Shown in pieces: positions 1 through 8,227 of a stretch of 64,000 nucleotides of DNA. The stretch comes from Oscillatoriales cyanobacterium. GTDB taxonomy: Bacteria > Cyanobacteriota > Cyanobacteriia > Cyanobacteriales > Laspinemataceae. Positions within the stretch are counted from its first letter, which is position 1. Each line of letters begins with the position of its first letter. Where the stretch lies: positions 124,001-188,000 of the forward strand of contig JAABRM010000004.1 in the NCBI GenBank assembly GCA_011390955.1, in the 5' to 3' direction. The position numbers were made by a program, and so were the translations under genes. Below the pieces are notes generated by a model. The model saw nothing but the letters and a program-made list of their open reading frames with translations. It was not told the DNA's origin and made no database searches.

Positions 1-82
1 TATGACTGGTTGGATCAGTCCTCGTTTAGGCATTCGCTTTGACTTATCCGAGGAGCAATTACAACTTTTCCGTATTTTTTGA
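1..82 (+). CDS. C-terminal end of a Uma2-family (DUF820) endonuclease-like protein, 5' truncated by the window edge
   Basis: In the frame starting at base 2 the reading frame is open to a TGA at 80-82. The peptide ends GWISPRLGIRFD then LSEEQLQLFR. The 'SPRLGIRF' tail followed by a short polar end is typical of cyanobacterial Uma2-family proteins, which have a PD-(D/E)XK-like fold and mostly unknown roles. Only about 26 residues are visible, so the family call rests on that tail. A GGACACGGCAATGCC hairpin follows about 35 bases after the stop. Confidence 0.45.
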   Translation, partial: MTGWISPRLGIRFDLSEEQLQLFRIF

Positions 83-87
83 GATAT

Positions 88-170
88 TAATTGGTGGGCA
101 ATGCCCACCCTACACCCGTAGGGACACGGCAATGCCGTGTCCCTACATTTATTGCCGTGTCCCTACATTT
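88..170. repeat. Two dispersed palindromic repeats (GTGGGCAATGCCCAC and GGACACGGCAATGCCGTGTCC types)
   Basis: The palindrome around 90-108 (GTGGGCAATGCCCAC) and the one around 118-147 (GGACACGGCA/TGCCGTGTCC), with a partial second copy near 150-165, are members of repeat families found again elsewhere in the window, for example at 3321-3379, 25269-25340, 39733, 48721 and 58558. They can form hairpins just after the Uma2 stop codon and may act as its terminator. Confidence 0.75.
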
Positions 171-179
171 AATGTTAAT

Positions 180-1589
180 TTAATGTTGAAGATTTTTGAC
201 ATATTGCTGAAAAGCAGGAATAACTTGAAACACAGTTTCCTGGTTGTGAATCTTTTGTGCAATTAAACCGCGTCTGACTAAAGATTGAATGGCGGAAAAT
301 ACATCGGTTGGCGAACCTTGATAGGTTTTTAATAATTGAGGCAAATTAGCCGGGGCTGCTTGAGCGATCGATGCATTTAACACCTGTTTTTCTGTGGGGG
401 AAAGTCTCTGATACTGTTGCTGTAAAATTAGGGTTAATTCATCTCCTAAGATGGAGAACTCTGATTGATAACTGAGATAGGCAGCGACTCTCCCAGCAAA
501 TAAATTATTGATAGTCCGAGCGGTCAATTTTAAGTATAGGGGATTGGCTTGAAATAAGTTGATTAATTCTCCCCATTTATCTTGGTCTAATAAATCATTT
601 TGTTGGAGAATTTCTCTGGCAGCGGCTTCACTGACCCCGGTGAGATATAAAACCTGTACTCCCTGATAATCCGGTGGAAAAGTGAGAATTTCTAAAGCCG
701 GTTCCGAACTGGTGAAAATTAGACAACTATTATGATCCATTTCTCCCAGAAGTTTAAAAAAAGTGCCGTAATTTTCGTAACCTGTTTTATAAGTGCCGGA
801 AAGTTGCTCACCCTGAAAAAGTTGTTGCCCGTCGTCGCAAATGATTAGACACCGAGAATTGCGTAAATATTCCAGCAATATTGCCAGTTGAGCCTCTATG
901 CGATCGGGCAAGTCTGTAACTGGGCGATCGCAAATAAATTCAGTTAATTTTTTCAGGGTGGTTTCTAGGGGTGGAGAAGTGCGGAAGCTATGCCAGAAAA
1001 TGCAATCAAATTGAGTCTGAATTTGGGTAATTAAATGACGGGCGATCGCGCTTTTGCCAGTACCACTAATTCCCAAAATAGCTACGAGGCGACATTGTTT
1101 TTGGATAATCCAGTTTTCCAGGGTAGTGAGTTCACAAGTGCGACGATAAAATTTGGCGATCGCTGGTGCATCTCTTAAATTTAATCTGGGTTTGTCTTGG
1201 GGATTTTCTTCAGTTGCGGGTGGTGGAGGGGGTGAGTTTTGTTTAGCTTTTGAATGATGTAGGGGTTCGGTACAAACATTTAGGTGACTTTGTACAAAGT
1301 TAAAATCCCCGAAAGTTGAATGATAAACTTGATATCTTTCAATGGCGGATCTAAAACTAGACTTGGTGACATTTTCCTCTAATATCTCTGAAATCATTTG
1401 CCATAACTTTGAAGCCACATTACCCACATGGCGATCGCCACATTTAAATTCCTTAGCAATCTGGGAATATTTTTTCCCTTGCCAACTACCCCGCAATATT
1501 TTTTGTTGCAGATTATCTAAATGCTTGCCGGTTTTGGCTAAAACTAGCTCGTCAGCGACCCTTAAGGCTTCGTTAATATCCATATCCAA
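180..1589 (-). CDS. STAND (NB-ARC-like) P-loop ATPase with N-terminal HTH-like domain, paralogue 1
   Basis: 469 residues. Residues 1-85 are a helical domain resembling the N-terminal helix-turn-helix found on cyanobacterial NB-ARC and vWA-MoxR-associated (VMAP) proteins (LVLAKTGKHLDNLQQKIL, then YSQIAKEFKC). A Pro-rich linker (119-125) precedes an ATPase with Walker A GISGTGKSA (173-181), Walker B LIICDD (248-253), a sensor-like FTSS and a GxP-like NPLYLKL motif, then a C-terminal winged-helix-like region. There are no WD40 or TPR repeats, so it is short for a STAND protein. It is paralogous to the protein at 47312-48718. It may start at the third codon, matching the paralogue's MDI. It is divergent from 1807-2496, with a GTG-phased array between them. 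STAND proteins are signal-responsive switches in conflict and regulation; its target is unknown. Confidence 0.85.
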   Translation of the reverse strand: MDMDINEALRVADELVLAKTGKHLDNLQQKILRGSWQGKKYSQIAKEFKCGDRHVGNVASKLWQMISEILEENVTKSSFRSAIERYQVYHSTFGDFNFVQSHLNVCTEPLHHSKAKQNSPPPPPATEENPQDKPRLNLRDAPAIAKFYRRTCELTTLENWIIQKQCRLVAILGISGTGKSAIARHLITQIQTQFDCIFWHSFRTSPPLETTLKKLTEFICDRPVTDLPDRIEAQLAILLEYLRNSRCLIICDDGQQLFQGEQLSGTYKTGYENYGTFFKLLGEMDHNSCLIFTSSEPALEILTFPPDYQGVQVLYLTGVSEAAAREILQQNDLLDQDKWGELINLFQANPLYLKLTARTINNLFAGRVAAYLSYQSEFSILGDELTLILQQQYQRLSPTEKQVLNASIAQAAPANLPQLLKTYQGSPTDVFSAIQSLVRRGLIAQKIHNQETVFQVIPAFQQYVKNLQH

Positions 1590-1626
1590 GTAAATACAGA
1601 GACTGCGGGTATTATACCAAATTTTT

Positions 1627-1686
1627 GTGATATTTTGTGAGATTTTATTAAAAAATGTGATATTTTCTGAGATTATCTGACAAGTT
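1627..1686. promoter_or_regulatory. 10-bp-phased GTG array upstream of STAND paralogue 1 (candidate operator)
   Basis: Six consecutive 10-base units begin at 1627, 1637, 1647, 1657, 1667 and 1677. Units 1 and 4 are identical (GTGATATTTT), unit 2 is GTGAGATTTT and unit 5 CTGAGATTAT; unit 3 is degenerate. One unit per helical turn, 38-97 bases upstream of the STAND start and inside the divergent intergenic region, suggests cooperative binding on one DNA face. A similar array precedes the second STAND gene. That the protein's own HTH-like domain binds it is inference. Confidence 0.5.
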
Positions 1687-1806
1687 TTTAGTTTTTTTGT
1701 CTAAAAAAATAGAGTAAATTAATGATCAAAAATGATATTTAAAACTTGATGAAATTTATTATTTTTGGTTAGTATATAAGAAATGAGCCATAGAAAATAG
1801 CTATAA

Positions 1807-2496
1807 ATGAATTTAACATCTTTCATTCTTAACACGGCCAGTTCGGCGCTGTCTAACATCATAGCTAATATGGTCAACAATCAGACCAAAGCAGTAAACC
1901 AGGCAGAATTAGAGAGACAAGTCAGTCAGTTAGTGGCTGAAGAGATTAAAAAGCATAACCTAAGAACTCAAGATGAAGAATTAAAAAAAACAACTGCCGA
2001 AATCTTGAATCAAGTCAAGCGTTTATCATCAATAACTTCGGAGCAAAAATCAACCAATCCAAAAAGCAAATATCAATTTAACGAACCAATAACAGCTACT
2101 TATGCCCAAGCCAGAACTTACACTAGAATCGATTTAATCAAATCACAGGTCAGGATAGCACTGCGTAGAACAACGGATCTTAATGATTACACCATAGAAA
2201 ATTACATTTTGTCAGGAATAGCATATCAGAATATTAGTGAAGTCAATGTTTATGGATTAGATTTCTACAATTTGTGTCAAGCACAGTTAATTATCAAAAT
2301 TGACTGGGATCGATACCAAGCAAGGATGGCTAATGGTAAAGCGACTGTTGTCATCACGGAAGATGGCCAAACTTGGATAGATGGTACAGCAATTGAGTTA
2401 TCGGAAGCGATCAAATTATTTATGGACTATGCGGAGCGAAATTTCCTCACAGCTAAATGTTACACATCCTATAGGGGTAGATCGGTGGCACGCTAA
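1807..2496 (+). CDS. Unrecognised 229-residue protein divergent from STAND paralogue 1
   Basis: I do not recognise this family. Residues 1-20 are weakly hydrophobic (MNLTSFILNTASSALSNII) without a clear signal peptide. Residues 28-75 are charged and predicted helical or coiled (ELERQVSQLVAEEIKKHN). The C-terminal half looks like a mixed alpha/beta domain (YTIENYILSGIAYQN, then LIIKIDWDRYQ and ATVVITEDGQTWIDG). It shares a 217-base divergent region with the STAND gene, so the two may be co-regulated. The last dozen residues (CYTSYRGRSVAR) look out of character, and the adjacent frame continues with protein-like sequence to 2620, so the 3' end may be altered by a frameshift. Confidence 0.6.
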   Translation: MNLTSFILNTASSALSNIIANMVNNQTKAVNQAELERQVSQLVAEEIKKHNLRTQDEELKKTTAEILNQVKRLSSITSEQKSTNPKSKYQFNEPITATYAQARTYTRIDLIKSQVRIALRRTTDLNDYTIENYILSGIAYQNISEVNVYGLDFYNLCQAQLIIKIDWDRYQARMANGKATVVITEDGQTWIDGTAIELSEAIKLFMDYAERNFLTAKCYTSYRGRSVAR

Positions 2497-2620
2497 CAGT
2501 GTGTTGGGAATGGTTACCGCTGACCCGATTCAATGGGGTGGTCGTGCGGATGTAATGTTGCCATTTTTTTCGATTCCAGAAATTGATGAGGTTCGGGTGG
2601 GTTTTTATTGTGTGGGTTGA
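2466..2620 (+). pseudogene. Possible out-of-frame gene remnant downstream of the 229-residue gene
   Basis: A different frame from the upstream gene encodes GVDRWHANSVLGMVTADPI, then QWGGRADVML and PEIDEVRVGFYCVG before a stop at 2618-2620. The composition looks like evolved protein (DPIQWGGRA, PEIDEVRVGFY) rather than a random frame. It could be the original C-terminus displaced by a frameshift near 2460, or the tail of another lost gene. Tentative. Confidence 0.22.
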
Positions 2621-2797
2621 GGCTGATAAATTAGAGCAATTGGGTCGATTTCATAATTACTCAAAAAAATCGGTGCGTTACGCGGTCAGATAATTCACTT
2701 GACCCCCGTCTTCACGGGGGCAGGCTTTGCCCGAATATTTTGACCCGAATGGCGCACCCTACCGAAAATATTTTGCCTTGTGCAAATACCCCGTCAA

Positions 2798-3223
2798 TTA
2801 TTCAGCGGCACAATTTTCGGGAAATTGACAACAAGCGGCATATTTTTCTGAATGATAAGTTTCATTCCGTTTGCCAAATAAGATATAGCGATTGTCCCGA
2901 ATTTGCTCATAAAAGCGATCGCCCATCCATTTCATCCCTGGTAAAGCGCGATAAAACCCCACAAACCCATTGCCTCCGGGCAACAATCGGCCAATTTCTT
3001 CTGCGGCATCACTGCCTTGCCAGCGGTTTTCTGGGGCATTAGCATCAATCAAAATCATCCCCAACTCACAATCTTTCGGCGTAATCTGAAACTGACTCAG
3101 GGTGGCATTATCCTGCATAGGAATATAAGAAAATATTTGACCTTGGTCTAACTTTTCTAAAAATTGCACCAAGGTGACACAAAGATTGCAGTTGCCGTCA
3201 TAAATTACATAATATTTCATCAT
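2798..3223 (-). CDS. Thiol-disulfide oxidoreductase-like protein, DCC family (DUF393)
   Basis: 141 residues. The N-terminus YYVIYDGNCNLCVTLVQFL carries the family's DxxCxxC motif (DGNCNLC), followed by the expected 'GSDAAEEIGRLLPG' region and WMGDRFYEQIRDNRY near the C-terminus. Members are small soluble thioredoxin-like proteins, presumed redox-active and poorly characterised. The length is normal. A glutaredoxin gene lies upstream on the same strand 153 bases away, separated by repeats, so co-transcription is uncertain. Confidence 0.85.
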   Translation of the reverse strand: MMKYYVIYDGNCNLCVTLVQFLEKLDQGQIFSYIPMQDNATLSQFQITPKDCELGMILIDANAPENRWQGSDAAEEIGRLLPGGNGFVGFYRALPGMKWMGDRFYEQIRDNRYILFGKRNETYHSEKYAACCQFPENCAAE

Positions 3224-3280
3224 TAAAATGCTCTAATTTCTCTGTGTTCTCTGTGTCTCTGTGGTGAAAATTAACCAGAG

Positions 3281-3379
3281 TGGATTCCCGCATTCGCGGG
3301 AATGACAGGGCTAATAGCGGGTAGGGTGGGCAATGCCCACCCTACACCTTATTTTTCAGGTGGGCAATGCCCACCCTAC
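3281..3379. repeat. Dispersed hairpin repeats between the DCC and glutaredoxin genes
   Basis: At 3281-3306 a GATTCCCGC/GCGGGAATGAC hairpin, a family seen also near 35310, 35515 and 37115. At 3321-3379 two GTGGGCAATGCCCACC palindromes. The second abuts the glutaredoxin stop codon, so it probably supplies the end of that gene's 3' UTR. Confidence 0.75.
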
Positions 3380-3690
3380 GAAATTTCTGCCGCCAACAAC
3401 GGATCTAATTTGCCTTCACTATCTAATTGATAAAGGTCATTACAACCGCCAATATGTTGGTCATTAATAAATATTTGGGGCACCGTGCGACCGCCATTCG
3501 CCCGATCGCTCATTTTGCCTCTTGCGGCATCATCCCCATCAATTTTATACTCAATATAATTCACCCCTTTCCAACCCAGCAACATTTTGGCACGAATACA
3601 ATAGGGGCAAGTTTGCCAAGTGTAAATTTCCACTTTGGCTTTAACATTTTCTGGTTGACGACCCAATAGACGATTAATAAATCCAAACAT
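3376..3690 (-). CDS. grxC: Glutaredoxin 3
   Basis: 104 residues, a complete dithiol glutaredoxin. The active site is TCPYCIRAK (CPYC), followed by the GSH-binding RTVPQIFINDQHIGGCNDL motif (TVPQIF, GGCNDL). An N-terminal extension of about 15 residues (MFGFINRLLGRQPENV) precedes the domain. It catalyses GSH-dependent reduction of disulfides and ribonucleotide reductase in the cytoplasm. The gene stands alone here. Upstream lies a TTG-rich short tandem repeat. Confidence 0.93.
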   Translation of the reverse strand: MFGFINRLLGRQPENVKAKVEIYTWQTCPYCIRAKMLLGWKGVNYIEYKIDGDDAARGKMSDRANGGRTVPQIFINDQHIGGCNDLYQLDSEGKLDPLLAAEIS

Positions 3691-3696
3691 ATTTTA

Positions 3697-3904
3697 ATTT
3701 TGATTCTTGATTCTTGATTGTTGATTGTTGATTGTTGGTTGTTGGTTGTTGATTGTTGATTGTTGATTGTTGGTTGTTGATTGTTGTTTGTTGGTTGTTA
3801 ACAGGGTGAGAAAGGGAAGGAACGGTCAATGTATGGGCGAAGCATTCACGCATATATCTGATGGCTAAAACCACAATATTTCTACGGGAAATGCTTCGCC
3901 CCTA
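3697..3904. repeat. TTGATTGTTGGTTGTTG-type short tandem repeats and a GGGCGAAGCATT hairpin element
   Basis: 3697-3798 is a run of 7-10-base units of TTGATTGT and TTGGTTGT type, a cyanobacterial short tandemly repeated repeat. 3835-3904 is a dispersed element bounded by GGGCGAAGCATT and its inverted copy AATGCTTCGCCC. The same element is tandemly tripled at 8011-8213. Confidence 0.75.
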
Positions 3905-3932
3905 CAACAATGAACCAATAACCAATAACCCA

Positions 3933-5828
3933 TTAAAAAGGATTGGCAATGAGAGAGAAATAAAAGCCATTTTCTTGCCAGGTGCGATCGCGGGACTTGA
4001 AATCGATTAAAGGATAACCCCAATCAACTCTAGCGGTGAGGCGATCGCTCCATTGAAATTGTAAACCCAACCCCACAGAGGCCAAATTCTTATCTTCTGG
4101 ATCGGGCCCATCACTATTCCAACTGGTGCCCACATCCAAAAAAGGGGCCACCTGCACCACAATACTGCGGTCTTCGGTCCTAAATACAGGCAGGCGCACC
4201 TCTGCGGAAGCGAAAATAGCATTATCGGTCAACAAAGCATCCTGACGATATCCCCGGACACTTTGCTGACCCCCCAAACCAAACTGTTCCAGAGGCACCA
4301 GGGCATTCGGGGTTAGCTGCAAATCCGATCGCAGCAACAACACGGTATCTGGGGCTAACAAGCGCAACAACTGCATTTGACCGCGCCAGCCAAAAAACTG
4401 ACTATCCGGTTCATCATTATTCACCGTGGCATCAAACCAACCCACACCCACACTAAACTGAGAACGGGCGGCAAACACTTGTCGGGCATCACGGGCGGTC
4501 ACTTCTTGGAAGAAACGCAAAATCGAGAGTCGGGTTTCCCCGTTGTCATTCGCCCCAGGAGAGAGGGGGTAATTCACCCCTAATAATGATGTATCACTTT
4601 CGCGGCGCACCCCAGTAATCCCCAGAGAAAATTCTCTCGTCGGGGTTTCGATTAATGGTTGACGAAAGCTGAGTTCATAGTTGCGAGACTTAGCTTCAAT
4701 ATTTACGCGATCGAAGGGCGGCTCAATAATTTCACTATCCGTATTACTGTAGCTAAAAATTAAACGACCGTTGCGAGCATTAATGGGAACACTATAGTTA
4801 CCTTCCCATTGATCGCTGCCTTCGGTGCGAGTATAATTCACACTCAGGGCATCACCATAACCGAGAAGGTTGGCGTGACCAAGACTCGCTTGTTGGCGAA
4901 AAGTCCCCACACTCGGAGCCCGACCATTATCAATAGTGAAAGAACTGCGATAAGGGGATGCTTCTCGGACGGTGACATCAAGTAAACTTTGCCCGGGACG
5001 AGAACCCGCTGAAAGTTCCGCTGAGAGAGTTTCAATTAACGGATCGAGTTGTAGCATTTGCAACCCCGTCAGCAGGCGATCCACATTTAAAGCCCCGTCC
5101 GTGGCGACTTCCAAACGGTTTTTCACATAGTTGGGTTTTAAATGGCTGGTGCCCGTGACGGTGATGTCTTCGATCGCCCCTTCCAGGACTTGAATATTCA
5201 CCACCCCTTCAGACAGTTCTTGGGGAGGAATAAAAGCCCCAGAGGTGATGTATCCACTACTTGTATATAATTCGGTGACTTTAGAACGGGCTTGCAACAG
5301 TTCGGCAAACGATAACGGGCGATTAGTAAACTCGGCTAAAAGTTCCTGAAACCGTGACGGATCAAACACCGTACTGCCATTGACCAGGAATCTTTGCACT
5401 TCAATACTTCTGGGAATAGGGGCGCTGGAATCCGGTGTCGGGCTGGGTGCCGTGGGATCTTGGGGCGCCGGTTTTAACAGTTCTTCTGGGGGTGGCAGTA
5501 AGGTGGGAGTCGGGAGTTCCGGCTGAGTGGAAGGCAGCGGGTTGGGAATATTGCTAGGGGCAGAAGTTTGGGCGATCGCTCCCTGGGGCAGCAAACCGCT
5601 GCTGAGTACCAACAACGGTAATAACCCATAAGATCCGAATGAATTTATGAATTTTGCCCAGAGATGGTTTGCCCATATCTGGTTTGGGGGAGACAAGGGG
5701 GGACAGGGCAGGGTTTTGGCCTTCGCGCTGCGTACCGGAGGAAATCGTCGAGGCAAATTACCCCAGCGATCGGTGATTGGTAAAGATAAATCTGAAACTT
5801 TTGTAGTTGGTCGCATCTCAAATATCAA
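3933..5828 (-). CDS. Two-partner secretion outer-membrane transporter (ShlB/FhaC/HecB family, TpsB)
   Basis: 631 residues. An unusually long N-terminus (about 60 residues) precedes a hydrophobic signal segment (YGLLPLLVLSSGLLPQ, cleavage near GAIAQT). A Pro-rich linker (about 90-135) leads to POTRA domains (about 140-250) and a 16-strand-type barrel (about 290-631) with a GQQSVRGYRQD motif near residue 520, matching the conserved lid-loop VRGY. It ends in Phe, as outer-membrane barrel proteins do. It should export a TpsA partner across the outer membrane, but none is nearby. The N-terminal extension contains a small dispersed repeat (5721-5750), so the native start may have been later. Confidence 0.9.
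   Translation of the reverse strand: MIFEMRPTTKVSDLSLPITDRWGNLPRRFPPVRSAKAKTLPCPPLSPPNQIWANHLWAKFINSFGSYGLLPLLVLSSGLLPQGAIAQTSAPSNIPNPLPSTQPELPTPTLLPPPEELLKPAPQDPTAPSPTPDSSAPIPRSIEVQRFLVNGSTVFDPSRFQELLAEFTNRPLSFAELLQARSKVTELYTSSGYITSGAFIPPQELSEGVVNIQVLEGAIEDITVTGTSHLKPNYVKNRLEVATDGALNVDRLLTGLQMLQLDPLIETLSAELSAGSRPGQSLLDVTVREASPYRSSFTIDNGRAPSVGTFRQQASLGHANLLGYGDALSVNYTRTEGSDQWEGNYSVPINARNGRLIFSYSNTDSEIIEPPFDRVNIEAKSRNYELSFRQPLIETPTREFSLGITGVRRESDTSLLGVNYPLSPGANDNGETRLSILRFFQEVTARDARQVFAARSQFSVGVGWFDATVNNDEPDSQFFGWRGQMQLLRLLAPDTVLLLRSDLQLTPNALVPLEQFGLGGQQSVRGYRQDALLTDNAIFASAEVRLPVFRTEDRSIVVQVAPFLDVGTSWNSDGPDPEDKNLASVGLGLQFQWSDRLTARVDWGYPLIDFKSRDRTWQENGFYFSLIANPF
5721..5750. repeat. Small dispersed repeat (TTCCTCCGG type) inside the tpsB N-terminal codons
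   Basis: This 30-base stretch matches 23421-23450 and, on the other strand, 42474-42503, all sharing a GCG(C/A)(T/G)CG...CGGAGGAAATCG core. Here it encodes RRFPPVRSAKA upstream of the signal peptide. See findings. Confidence 0.6.
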
Positions 5829-6226
5829 AAAAAGCTTAAATGGTCAAACGGGAAATCGGCATCTATAACAACTACGAGTCCTACATGGGATTTTCCGTGA
5901 GTTTAATCGTTTCCTGGGGCGAGATGCACCTTTACCTTTATGTTATTTTGGATCTCCCCTAGAGTCAGATCGTCACGGTATTGAGCCTGGTAATCAGCAT
6001 TGTTCTACCCTTGGACACTAACACTGATTGCCTAATTCACACAAGCCAAGTAGGTAACAATTTAGGTAACAATTTAGGTAACAATTTAGATTGCTCTGGA
6101 TTTATCCGATGATTGGTAATGATTAAATCCTGATTATTTCCGATCTACTATCTATCTATTATATAGCTTTTACGGCCAATTTTCAATATAACTTCAACTT
6201 GTTTTTTTTTCGTTTTTTAAAGAAAA
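5829..6226. other. Non-coding gap between tpsB and the MBOAT gene, with a 12-bp tandem repeat
   Basis: No gene is visible. 6051-6090 holds three copies of a 12-base unit GGTAACAATTTA. The rest, AT-rich towards 6226, shows nothing I can name; the tpsB promoter is expected here. Confidence 0.5.
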
Positions 6227-6249
6227 AACGGCGCAATTATTGCGCCGTT
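6220..6249 (-). terminator. Intrinsic terminator of the MBOAT gene
   Basis: AACGGCGCAA (6227-6236) pairs perfectly with TTGCGCCGTT (6240-6249) around a 3-base loop. Read leftward it is followed by TTTTTTCTTT. It sits 41 bases after the MBOAT stop codon. Confidence 0.85.
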
Positions 6250-6289
6250 AGCCATAATAAATCAGTTTTGAGAAATAATTTTTATTTCA

Positions 6290-7822
6290 CTAGAAATCAA
6301 AATAAATATAAGCTTGTCCATTTTCCGGGGCGAATATCCAAGCCACATAAAGTAAGACCGGGACTAACATAATTTTCACCGGCCAATTAATTTGGAATTT
6401 TAACTGTTTATATAAAGTATAGGATAAGCCCATCAAAATCCCTAAAGCACCCAACAGAAAAGCCAAATCCAATCGGTCAATGCCCAAAGTTTCCTGATAC
6501 ACTTTTTGAGCAAATTGAATATCAGCGGAATGTCCCCACAAATGGGAAAATACCCAACTAGAATCTTTTAACACGGGTAGGCGAAACACCACCCAAGACA
6601 TAAATACCATGCTTTGAGTTAAAGCCCAAGCCAACACCACACCGGGAATACTTTCCCACCAAATTTTTAAGGCATTCACTTGTTCAGAAATAGCATCGGT
6701 AATCCGGTGAATTGCTAAGGCTAAACCATGTATTCCTCCCCAAATAATAAAGCCCCAAGCGGCCCCATGCCAAATTCCGGCAATTAGCATGACGATTAAC
6801 AAATTCAAGCAAGTTCTAATCAAGCCTTTGCGGGAACCCCCCAAGGGAAAATAAAGATAATTCCGCAACCAGTCTCCTAAGCTAATATGCCACCGCCGCC
6901 AAAAGTCCGCAATGTTGGTACTAAAATACGGAAAATCGAAGTTTTCCGGTAGATTAAATCCCAATAATAAGGCGGTGCCTCTAGCCAGATCCACATAGCC
7001 ACTAAAATCTAAGTAAAGTTGCAACCCATAGGCAAAAATTGCCAGCCATAAATCTCCACTGCCGGCCCTTTGTAAGTTATCAAAGGTCAAATTTACAAAA
7101 CTACCGAGGCGATCGGCGACGAGTCCTTTTTTCACTGCCCCGCCCGCAATTAACCAAAGCCCCTCAATAATTTGATGAGAGGCGGGAAAATGAAGAGTTT
7201 TCAGTTGTCTCACAAAGTTATGATATCGGGTAATTGGCCCAGAAATTAGTTTGGGAAAGAAAAATTTATAAGCCGCAAATCGGAGTAATTGACGACTCGG
7301 TGGGGCGCCCCGATAAACATCGACTAAATAAGCAATACATTCAAAACTAAAAAAGCTAATCCCTAGGGGTGGGGTAATATTTTCTGAGTACCAGGTGGCA
7401 ATTTCTCCCGCTATGGGCAAATTGAACAAAGTTTCAGCGGTGGTGCAGAAAAATGCCACATATTTAAAGCCAAATAAGAGTAATACATTGGACAGAATGC
7501 CAATGGACAAAATTAGATATTGGAAATTTACCAGGGTGAGAGAGGCGATTTTTCCGGCGATGGTTTCATGGAGGCTATCGACTTGTGCGGAGTTTAGTTT
7601 TCCGACTCGTAAGCTGTTACTCCAGCCCAAAACCCGGCCAAAGCTATAGTTAATTAAGATGCTGAATAAGAGCAGGGGAATGTACTTAACTTGTAGGGAT
7701 GCGTAAAATATCAAACTGGCAATCAGCAGCAACCACAGGCGCGATCGCTGTTTTTGCACCGTCCAGTAAATCACTAGAAGACTTAGCAGGAACAGGAAGT
7801 AAAAAATTGAGATAAATGTCAT
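6290..7822 (-). CDS. MBOAT family O-acyltransferase (AlgI/DltB-like)
   Basis: 510 residues, roughly 11-13 membrane segments. Family signatures are visible: PPLGISFFSFE and LVDVYRG, FPKLISGPITRY, YLDFSGYVDLARG, NIADFWRRWHISLGDWLRNY and LIAGIWHGAAWGF, whose His (about residue 351) is the MBOAT active-site residue. Such proteins move acyl groups, usually acetate, across the inner membrane to an extracellular polysaccharide or similar acceptor. Usually an SGNH-type acetyltransferase is adjacent; none is here, so the acceptor is unknown. Confidence 0.92.
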   Translation of the reverse strand: MTFISIFYFLFLLSLLVIYWTVQKQRSRLWLLLIASLIFYASLQVKYIPLLLFSILINYSFGRVLGWSNSLRVGKLNSAQVDSLHETIAGKIASLTLVNFQYLILSIGILSNVLLLFGFKYVAFFCTTAETLFNLPIAGEIATWYSENITPPLGISFFSFECIAYLVDVYRGAPPSRQLLRFAAYKFFFPKLISGPITRYHNFVRQLKTLHFPASHQIIEGLWLIAGGAVKKGLVADRLGSFVNLTFDNLQRAGSGDLWLAIFAYGLQLYLDFSGYVDLARGTALLLGFNLPENFDFPYFSTNIADFWRRWHISLGDWLRNYLYFPLGGSRKGLIRTCLNLLIVMLIAGIWHGAAWGFIIWGGIHGLALAIHRITDAISEQVNALKIWWESIPGVVLAWALTQSMVFMSWVVFRLPVLKDSSWVFSHLWGHSADIQFAQKVYQETLGIDRLDLAFLLGALGILMGLSYTLYKQLKFQINWPVKIMLVPVLLYVAWIFAPENGQAYIYFDF

Positions 7823-7891
7823 TGAAGGTCTTGATGATAAAAAATTAAGGATGCCAATACCATTTACAAAAACTTATAATAAATATTTATA

Positions 7892-7970
7892 TTGTAGGGT
7901 GGGCAAAATTCCACCATCATATATGGTAGGGTGGGTAATTTTTTTTGCCCACCCTACGAATGTTCGGGGC
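7892..7970. repeat. 77-bp hairpin repeat (GTAGGGTGGGCAAAA ... TTTTGCCCACCCTAC)
   Basis: Long imperfect inverted repeat with a CCACCATCATATATGGTAGG centre. Two further near-identical copies lie in tandem at 11721-11917. Probably a non-autonomous repeat element. Confidence 0.75.
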
Positions 7971-8010
7971 TGTTGGATGAATTTTTGTAAATGGTATTAT
8001 ACCTATAATA

Positions 8011-8213
8011 AGGGCGAAGCATTCCCGCATCTATCTTATCGGTTCGCGATCGCATATTTCTCCGCTCTGGCAAAGTAAGGGCGAAGCATTCCCGCATCTA
8101 TGTTATCGGTTTATGGCGCATATTTCTCCGCTCTGGCAAAGTAAGGGCGAAGCATTCCCGCATCTATGTTATCGGTTTATTCCGAATATTTCTACGGGAA
8201 TGCTTCGCCCCTA
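8011..8213. repeat. Three tandem copies of a 66-67-bp GGGCGAAGCATTCCCG element
   Basis: Units start at 8011, 8078 and 8144, each beginning AGGGCGAAGCATTCCCGCA. Units 1 and 2 end TTTCTCCGCTCTGGCAAAGT; unit 3 ends in the inverted motif CGGGAATGCTTCGCCCC. Unit 1 carries a HIP1 site (GCGATCGC) that units 2 and 3 lack. A single copy is at 3835-3904. Confidence 0.8.
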
Positions 8214-8227
8214 CAGCCCTACAGCCC

